31,834 bases of DNA, taken from assembly GCA_016714745.1 (NCBI GenBank), contig JADKCG010000024.1, positions 1-31,834 of the forward strand. The letters are read 5' to 3'. The notes under the pieces are model-generated. The model made no database searches, was not told the origin of the DNA, and saw only the letters and a list, made by a program, of their open reading frames with translations. Source of the stretch: Elusimicrobiota bacterium. Its GTDB lineage: Bacteria; Elusimicrobiota; Elusimicrobia; FEN-1173. This document shows positions 25,179 through 31,834 of the stretch, one piece after another. Within the stretch, counting starts at the first letter, position 1. The number at the start of each line of letters is the position of its first letter. The position numbers and the translations under genes were made by a program.

Positions 25179-26446
25179 TACTCGTTGTCCTCCGCCACAA
25201 AGAACGTCACCGCTTTTTCCATGGTTTCGCCCGCCAACGCCGGGCGGGGGTCCTGATCCCGCACCGCAATCCTGTTTGTTGGCACGTTGTATTCTTTCAC
25301 GAGCGTTTCCTTTACGGCCAGGGCCCGCTGAGCGGCCAAACCCCGGGCGAACTTTTCCGCGCTGTCGGCAAAACCTTCCACGACCACTTTTTCGTTTGAA
25401 AACATTTTGATCGACGCGGCCAACTGGCGAATTTCCAGAACGGCCGACCCGGTGATGTCCGCCCGGTTGGGCTCAAAATGAACGATAAAGGCCCAACGAC
25501 GGGTTTCCTTGGCGGGAGAAGGGGCTGTTTGGGCTGGGACCGGTTGAGGCCGCGCGGGCGCTGGCATTTGTGGTTTGGGCGTGGGGCGGCGGGGTTCCGG
25601 CGGGATCAACGCAACGGGAGGATCTTTGACCACAAAACCGGCGCTGTCGGTGATACGCCCTTGTCCATAGGTTTCGGCGGTTAAAAAAGCCTGGTATTCC
25701 CCGGCGGGCACAGGCTTACCCGATTCGTCCCGGCCGTTCCACTGAACAGACACCCAGACGTCGGATGTGCCCCGATACTGTTTCACGGCGGTTCCGCTTT
25801 TTGTGTGGATCAAGCGCAGGGACCATTTCCGCACGCCCGCCGGGCTTATTAACGAAACATCGATAGGCAACAACGGTTGAACCGAAAAATTGGGAAGAGG
25901 ATCCCGGATGTGGACCAGGATGAAAGGAACATCCTGATCCGTCGGCTTAAAGGTGGGTTTCCGGGTATGGAACACCAGACGAAACATCGGTTGGCCGGAG
26001 GGGACCACATGCAAGGTCAGTTGGGTCGGCGCCAGGCCCCACCGGCGGAACAGGGTGGCCCCCAACGCCACACCCCGGCGCGTGTTCAGTTTGAGTTCCT
26101 TGTCCGAACCGGCGTCTTTCTCGTAGATCAGATCGACGTACAGGGATCGGTAGGTGTTTGCCACGTCCCGCAAAATCCCCACCACGGTCTCCCCGGCCGG
26201 GGAAAGGTTGGCGTTGTCCGGCATAAACAGGGTTTTGGACGGCATCCGAAACGATAGGGTGTGGGGGGCTTTTTCTATCTGGACATCCCGGTGGTTCGCC
26301 CGGATGTGGGCCAAAAGGCTTTCACGAACGCCCAAAATTTCTCGGGCTTGGGCGATGGCCCGTTTTTGGAACTCGACATCGTTGCCCCACGCTGGGGTCG
26401 CGCCTGCCCCCCACAGGAAGATGCACGCCACCCAATGAGGTTTCAT
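25178..26446 (-). CDS. OmpA-like envelope protein with two OmpA-type regions and a FlgD-like Ig domain
   Basis: The start is taken at 26446-26444, which gives the signal peptide MKPHWVACIFLWGAGATPAWG and overlaps the PorV-like stop (ATGA). The frame is open upstream to 26500. Length is 422 residues. An N-terminal helical segment is followed by an OmpA-like region (LFMPDNANLSPAGETVVGIL, then LNTRRGVALGATLFRRWGL). A FlgD/Ig-like region follows (VSVQWNGRDESGKPVPAGEYQ), then a Pro-rich linker (about 290-325) and a C-terminal OmpA domain (FEPNRADITGSAVLEI, VVEGFADSAEKFARGLAAQRA). OmpA domains bind peptidoglycan, so the protein probably links the outer-membrane PorV-like partner to the cell wall. 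In T9SS an analogous role is played by PorE/PorP-type proteins; orthology is not claimed. Confidence 0.83.
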   Translation of the reverse strand: MKPHWVACIFLWGAGATPAWGNDVEFQKRAIAQAREILGVRESLLAHIRANHRDVQIEKAPHTLSFRMPSKTLFMPDNANLSPAGETVVGILRDVANTYRSLYVDLIYEKDAGSDKELKLNTRRGVALGATLFRRWGLAPTQLTLHVVPSGQPMFRLVFHTRKPTFKPTDQDVPFILVHIRDPLPNFSVQPLLPIDVSLISPAGVRKWSLRLIHTKSGTAVKQYRGTSDVWVSVQWNGRDESGKPVPAGEYQAFLTAETYGQGRITDSAGFVVKDPPVALIPPEPRRPTPKPQMPAPARPQPVPAQTAPSPAKETRRWAFIVHFEPNRADITGSAVLEIRQLAASIKMFSNEKVVVEGFADSAEKFARGLAAQRALAVKETLVKEYNVPTNRIAVRDQDPRPALAGETMEKAVTFFVAEDNE

Positions 26447-27600
26447 TGTCCGCTCATCCGTCGGTGGGCTTCTTTGAGTCCCGCGGCGGCTTCCTTGCAT
26501 TCGGGGCTCATCTCCAGAGCCTGGCCGAAAGTCAAGACGGCTTCAGGGAAATGGCCCTCTTCCAAAAGTTGGCGTCCTTGATCCACCAATGCCTGAAGCG
26601 GCGCCGGCAGAACGTGTCCTTTCGGTTTGAAGGAAAGGGAGAGAGTTAACCCCTGGGAGGGATCGTCTAACGTCAGCCCTCGGTAAGAGTAATCCACCCG
26701 CAGGTTGGTCCAGGCAAAGCCAAACCCCAGATTGACGCCGTCTGTCGCGCTGATCCGCCCTTGCCGTCCATCGTAGCCGGCGCGAAGGGCGAAACTGGTT
26801 TGATATCGAAACGGTCTCACATACTCCGCTCCCACCGCCAAATAGGCGGGGTCCCCCGGCCAGGTGCTCAGGTCGACCGACGTGGTCAAAAAATGTCCCC
26901 AACGCACGGCGGTTCCCGCGCGAAGTCGGCGGGGCAAGGGCGCGGCCCGTTCGTTGTAAGTCAACGATCCGGCCAGATTGGACCCCGCGGCGCCCCACGC
27001 CCACCGGCCCTTGCCAAACCAGGGCGACAAAATTCCGAGGTCGCCGCTGAACGTGGTGGCGGTGTGGATGAGCGTGGAGGACACGTATTTTAAAGATCCT
27101 CCCACACTGTAGCCGTTCGCCCAACGGGGCCCCGCCAGAACTTTTCCATACCCCACCACCCCCTGCCAGTCCGTCGGAGACACTTCCCCCGTGGTGAAGC
27201 CTGACCGGTCCAGTGTTTCCACCGACCCGACGGACAAAGAGCTCATTCCAACGCCCAGGGCGCCCCGTTTTCCGCTGTTGTAAGACAACGCAAAAAAATC
27301 GTGAACCGCGGTGTCCAGGTAGGGAGCGTGGCCCAGCGTGGCCGAGTAGGGCGCCAACCGGCATAACCCGGCCGGATTGGAAAACAACGCCGCCGCGTCG
27401 TTGGGCGTGGCGATCACCGCGTCCCCCAACGCCGTGGCCCGCGCGCCCGCGGGATAAACCAAAAACTCCGCCGTTTCTGAGCGCGCGGCATGGGCCGGCC
27501 CGCTGAGGGCGATGGACAGTAATAACATGAGCGTGTGGGGCACGAACGCGCTATGCGTTGATTGCGATATTTTCACGGGACGGGGAATGGGCTGTCTCAT
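26443..27600 (-). CDS. PorV/PorQ (UPF0164)-type outer-membrane protein with short TPR tail
   Basis: 385 residues from ATG 27600-27598, overlapping the upstream stop by one base (TAATG). The signal peptide ends ...LLLSIALSGPAHA. An internal ATG at residue 25 would also leave a signal peptide. The PorV/PorQ signature is FLVYPAGARATALGDAVIAT, then DAAALFSNPAGLC. Beta-barrel strands follow to residue ~330 (GLTLSLSFKPKG). The last ~50 residues are one TPR (GRQLLEEGHFPEAVLTFGQALEMSPE). Immediately upstream are two secreted C-terminal-domain proteins and downstream an OmpA-like protein. The same cargo-then-PorV order occurs at 15461/13648. Likely role is in export or outer-membrane handling of those cargo proteins. 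Confidence 0.87.
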   Translation of the reverse strand: MRQPIPRPVKISQSTHSAFVPHTLMLLLSIALSGPAHAARSETAEFLVYPAGARATALGDAVIATPNDAAALFSNPAGLCRLAPYSATLGHAPYLDTAVHDFFALSYNSGKRGALGVGMSSLSVGSVETLDRSGFTTGEVSPTDWQGVVGYGKVLAGPRWANGYSVGGSLKYVSSTLIHTATTFSGDLGILSPWFGKGRWAWGAAGSNLAGSLTYNERAAPLPRRLRAGTAVRWGHFLTTSVDLSTWPGDPAYLAVGAEYVRPFRYQTSFALRAGYDGRQGRISATDGVNLGFGFAWTNLRVDYSYRGLTLDDPSQGLTLSLSFKPKGHVLPAPLQALVDQGRQLLEEGHFPEAVLTFGQALEMSPECKEAAAGLKEAHRRMSGQ

Positions 27601-29814
27601 TATTGTTCCACGATGACTTTGAGTTTTTTGGTCGTGCCGTTTTGGGTGACCTGGACAATGTAAACGCCGCTTTCAACCAGAACCCCATCGCTGTCGCGGC
27701 CGTCCCATTCCGCCAGGCCCGCCTCGTTGCCTGACAGGGTTCGAATCAATTGTCCATTCAATGTCATCACGCGGACTTGACTCTGGGTCGAGACATCTCT
27801 TAACACCAAAGAGTTCCCTTCCCCAATATGAAACGGATTGGGGTAGGCTTTCACCGTGTCTGCCGCGGGAAGTGGGGATCGGACCATCGCCTGAAACGTC
27901 CCAAATCCGTCAACGGGGGCGGTCAACCGTTGGCCGTCTTGCCGGGTCGGGAGAGGAATCCAGACCCCTCGGTCCGAATCGTAGCGGGCCAACACGACAG
28001 GTCCTGCGGGGGCCCCGGCCAACCAATTAGTCGGATAGACGACCGACAGGGATCCATACTGACCGCTGGGCAAGGGCCGGTCCATTTCTAATTGAAACCC
28101 CCGGCCGGTGGGTGTGAACAGTGGGTCTGTATTGGGGGAAAACTCGTTGGCCGGTCCCGCGGCGAACACCGGGTGGGCAAACCCGGCGACAGGGGTGAGC
28201 GTGGTTTCCACTGTCAAGTCCTCGACAACAAAAACCATGCGCGTTCGGTGTCCGTCGGTGGTGACCGATTCGATTCGGGCCAGGGGGGTTTCGGTGCCAT
28301 CACCCGCAAGAGCCGTCACATTTAAACCAAAGGGAGACTGTAGGCTGAGTAGGGGATACACATGGGAGGAGGAGTCCGTGACGGCGGAAAGCCGGCCACC
28401 GTCGGCCCCCTGAAAATCCAGCCGGTAGGAGCTTCCCGCTCCGTTCCCATTCGCAGACCACGTGGCGGAAAGGCCGCCCGACTCCGAGCGCGCGAGGCGA
28501 ATGTTTTTCGGAGCGAACGGAGCGCTGTAGGCGGTGATCCCCGTGGACGGCAAAACGAACCCCGGATACAGCGTTTCCAGGTAGGCCGAGACCCCCGTGT
28601 TCGGGCCCAACCCGTCCTGGGTCCAACCGGTGGCTGTGGCCGGCAATATCCCAGACAGGTCGGCGTTGTCGGCGGACCGGCGCACCCGGAACCCCCGCAT
28701 GGTTGAGGACGTGGCCGCCGGCCACTCCCACCGGATCGAAGAAGCCGTGCGCGTGGACGCCGACAAAGGCGGTGGCGGCGGAAGTTTTGCCACGAGACGA
28801 AGGTCCATGTACGCTCGATTGGTTGAAGACGGATACCACGCAAAAATGTAGGGGCGATCTTCGTCTCCGAGAAGGAAAGGAACAAATGGGTAAAGCACAT
28901 TGCCGGCAACAACAAAGGGGACCGGTTCAGAAACCAACTCTCCATCGTTTAATTCACCATATTGGATTGGTTGAAGCCCATACCCTAATCCAGCGAAAAT
29001 AAAGCGAGGCCTTCCGGTCGCGGTTAATTTCATCCTAATATCCCTGGTGTCATCAGGAAACTGGCAAGAGGAAAGGGGGGGGTAAGTGCTGTATTGGTCA
29101 TTGTAGGCCATATGCAATCGGCCTGAACTTTCCACCTCAATTTGGCTGGTTCTATAGTTTGCTGGCGTGATATGAAGGAGTTCCTGGAACGGGCCGCCGG
29201 TTGATTTGAAGAGTGAAAAGCCATTAAAAACATGACTGACATATACGGTTCCATCCTCCGCTATAGCCATGTCTCTGTCAGAGTAATACACCGGAGGGGG
29301 GTAACCCCCCACAGAGATGTTGTCTAAAATTTTTTCTTCCCAACCTATTGAATTCAACACAGCATATCGCATGGGAGTCACAAGGGATGCCATGTGAAGG
29401 TCCCCATTTTTATCTTTTGCCATTACCCCTGAAAAAGGGACAGGAACCATTGCCACCCATTCGTTTTTTTATCGCATGATCTTCCGCACCAACATAAATT
29501 TGTGAATCTTTATCGACGAGTAACGAGGGTGGGCTTACATAGGAATATATGAAAAGGGTCACGGGGGCGCGCTCCACTTCCCAATGGTCAACGACCCAGG
29601 TTGCAAGATGAAGACCGTCACGGGCGCCAGTTGGGTTGAAAAGGAGGACGGGGTTCCCCTGGGGATCGAAATCCATCCCCATATCACCCAGGTAACCAAC
29701 CCCCACGTCTACGTCTGAAAAATACCATTGGTCTTCCGCCCAGAAAAGAGATGGGCCTGTCGTAAACAACGCGACGGCTAAAGCCATTGTAAGTGGGTTT
29801 CTTTTATTCATCAT
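27600..29814 (-). CDS. Secreted beta-propeller/FN3 protein with type-A-sorting-like C-terminal domain, second of tandem pair (frameshifted)
   Basis: ATG 29814 overlaps the upstream stop (ATGA). The signal peptide is KRNPLTMALAVALFTTGPSLFWA. The first ORF runs 29814-29410. The frame breaks at a run of seven A (T7 at 29464-29470), and one A fewer restores HAIKNEWVAMVPVPFSG and joins the ORF ending at 27600. The joined protein is about 737 residues. The N-terminal ~330 residues hold propeller-like units ending in D.xG.lhva (GVMAKDKNGDLHMASL, DMAIAEDGTVYVSHV, QIEVESSGRLHMAYND). Two FN3-like regions (SIRWEWPAATSSTMRGFRVRR, LSATWSANGNGAGSSYRLDF) and a ~90-residue C-terminal domain (YPNPFHIGEGNSLVL, WDGRDSDGVLVESGVYIVQV) follow. 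It is cell-surface or secreted. The binding target is unknown. Confidence 0.83.
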
Positions 29815-31834
29815 TGTTCCACGATCACTTTTAATTTCTCAATGGCGCCGTTCTGTTCAATGGCCAAAACGTAGACGCCGCTGTTGACAGGGATCCCGTC
29901 GTCAGTGAGCCCATCCCATTGGGTCAAACCCGTTTCGTTGCCTGTCATGGATCGGACCAGTTGGCCGTTCAGTGTCATGATTTTTGCCCGCCCATCGGGG
30001 GGGAGATTTTTCAACGTGAGGGTGTTGCCGTTACCCGGACGGAAAGGATTTGGGTAGGCCGTCACATTTGAAATCGTCAAGTTATTGCCCGAGCGCGCCA
30101 TGACCTGAAACAATCCAAACCCGTCCACGGTGGCGATCAGGCGTTGGCCCTCCTGCCGTGTGGGAAGAGGCACCCATACCGCACGTTCGGTGTTGAAACG
30201 GGCCAACACCAAGGGCGAGGGGGAGTCCAGCCAACCGATCGGATAGTTTACGGCCACGGTGGCCGACTGGTTCTCGGGAAGAGGTTGGTCCATTTCCAGC
30301 TGAAACCCTCGGCCGGTGGGTGTAAAAAGAGAGTCTGCGTTGGGTGGAAAATCGTTCGCCGGTCCTGCGGCGAACACCGGGTGGGCAAACCCGGCGAGGG
30401 GGGCGAGAGTGGTCTCCACCGTCAACTCCTCGACAACAAAAACCATGCGTGTCCGGCGGCCGTCCGAAGTGACGGACGTGATAGTTGCCAAAGGCGACGG
30501 GACCCCATCCCCGGACAGAGCCGTGACGTTCAACGCGTAGGGCGCCTGAAGGCTGAGGAACGGATAAACATGAGTTGGCGAGTTGGCTGTGGCGGAGAGC
30601 ACCGTATTGCCCGGCGCATGGAAATCCAGCCGGTAGGTGGTCCCCGCCGTATTCCCATTTGCCGACCATGTGGCGGACAAATGGCCGGATCCGGATCGGG
30701 AAAGGTGAACGTTTTTGGGGGGCACGGCGAAGCTCACGGCTGTCACCGGACCCGATGTCAGGACGAAACCGGGAAAGAGGGTCTCCAGATCGGCGGAAAT
30801 GGTGGTGTTGGGTGAAAGGCCTTCCGCCGTCCAGTGTGTCGCGGTCGCCGGTAGAATTCCAGAAAGATCGCTCTGGTCGTGTGTGCGGCGAAGACGAAAC
30901 CCTGTGACGGCATTGGAGGTGGGCGTGGGCCAGGTCCATTGGATCGAGGTGGCCGTTCGCGAACTCATCGTCATCGACAAGGGCGGTGGTAGCTTTGCCG
31001 CTAACCGAATGTAGGTCCCGTCGTAGCTGTGGGGGTCCAAGTCTCTCGCCAGGAGATACGGGCGATCTTCTTTCCCTAAACCGAGGTCAAGTTTACCCTC
31101 TCTTCCCGGAACGCCAAAGGCGAGGGTTTCGGTGGAAAACCCCACTCCACTCCATTCGCCGAACACCGCACTGCCGTTGGAGAGAAAGGCAATGCGGGGA
31201 TGGTCGTCCGAACCGACCGCCACATTCGGCTGGAAAGCTTCATCAAGCGAGTACGCGGGAATTTCCGTTAGCGAAAAATGGGGAGCGCGGCCGTAGGACA
31301 TGTGCAAATGGAGGGGACGGTCAATAAAGGCCACGTGAAGTAGGTGGTTGTTATCGGTATCCAACGCTACAGGTTGCGAAAGATAATCGCCGTGAGAATA
31401 AACCACACTGGAAACAATCCCTCCAATGACTTGAAAAACAAGGAACTCAGTGATCAGTCTAACCCCGAGATAAAACTGCCGGGCGATACCAACGCCAGAG
31501 TGTGGGGCCGTGTGTCTAATTGACCATGTTGTTCGAGGCTAACCAAGTTCCATCCCGTCGGCCCCTTTTTTCCCCAATAAATATCGTTCCATCCGGGACC
31601 CAATTGGGAGTCTCCTTGGAGTATAACGTTGGGGTCTCCATTCTGGTCAACGGCAATAGCGGTGGGAACCCCGCTGGTGGAAATGGTTTCGTGAGTCCAT
31701 CCCAGGGTATCCCGGTGAGAATATTGCGCCCCTTCCAGGGTGGTGTCAAGGATGACGTGGGAGTGGCCTTGATCATCGACCGCCAATCCGATGGTCGTTC
31801 CCTCACATTCCAGTGGGGCCAGGCACTCAGTAAA
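29811..31834 (-). CDS. Secreted beta-propeller/FN3 protein with type-A-sorting-like C-terminal domain, first of tandem pair (frameshifted, partial)
   Basis: The 5' end lies beyond the window. The frame is open from the edge to 31454 (LAVDDQGHSHVILD, AIAVDQNGDPNVILQ), shifts at the C4 run 31464-31467 (one more C restores SFISGVRLITEFL), then runs to the stop at 29811. Propeller-like units continue with ALDTDNNHLLHVAFIDR, NVAVGSDDHPRIAFLSNG and LDLGLGKEDRPYLLA. The C-terminal ~450 residues, from SMTMSSRTATSIQWTWP on, align with the following gene. That part includes TRMVFVVEELTVETTLAPL, GFAHPVFAAGPANDFPPN and the C-terminal domain (YPNPFRPGNGNTLTLKN, WDGLTDDGIPVNSGVYVLAI). The two are tandem duplicates whose propeller parts have diverged. 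Confidence 0.82.

Overview
The window looks like chromosomal DNA of a Gram-negative bacterium. It combines outer-membrane PorV/PorQ (UPF0164)-type proteins, large secreted proteins ending in FlgD/type-A-sorting-like C-terminal domains, FG-GAP surface proteins, OmpA-like proteins and two-component sensors. This mix is typical of Elusimicrobiota and of lineages related to type IX secretion (T9SS). The assignment is an inference, because no rRNA, tRNA or ribosomal marker is present. No CRISPR array was seen.

Left part (1-7858): a decayed minus-strand FG-GAP protein gene (138-2074) diverges from a plus-strand cluster. That cluster holds a broken ceramide-glucosyltransferase-like GT (2231-3425), a broken GMC oxidoreductase (3468-5546), an intact aldo/keto reductase (5543-6544) and an AMP-dependent acyl-CoA-ligase-like gene split into two overlapping ORFs (6558-7229, 7214-7858).

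Island (about 7998-12731): a minus-strand cassette of a small HTH gene and a yhcG/DUF1016 PDDEXK nuclease gene. The nuclease gene is cut inside its ExK active-site motif by a 3.4-kb element with three consecutive overlapping tyrosine recombinases (a RIT, 'recombinases in trio', element; 8283-11728). The element has elaborate inverted-repeat ends and is flanked by a 6-bp direct repeat, GAGCTC. Removing the element plus one GAGCTC restores the nuclease frame exactly. A third ligase fragment (12905-13408) and a hicA toxin relic (13416-13630) follow.

Middle (13648-22650): a tightly overlapping minus-strand operon, in transcription order histidine kinase, OmpR-type response regulator, seven-repeat FG-GAP surface protein, PorV-like/TPR protein (19348 to 13648). 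Divergent from it is methyltransferase, glycosyltransferase (one frameshift), split ligase. The ligase copy carries the same internal deletion as the left copy. An 11-bp-period direct repeat in the divergent intergenic region is a candidate operator for the response regulator.

Right part (22764-31834): an intact higBA toxin-antitoxin pair with a strong promoter and embedded palindrome, then a convergent minus-strand operon that runs in from beyond the window. Its order is two tandem propeller/FN3/C-terminal-domain secreted proteins, a PorV-like protein, an OmpA-like protein and a Cache-HAMP histidine kinase, each overlapping the next by 1-4 bp. The window therefore holds two independent modules built from the same parts: C-terminal-domain surface protein(s), a PorV-like barrel immediately downstream, and a two-component sensor.

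Many frames are broken by single-base losses in short homopolymers. True gene decay and unpolished long-read assembly errors cannot be separated from sequence alone, so broken genes are described with that caveat.
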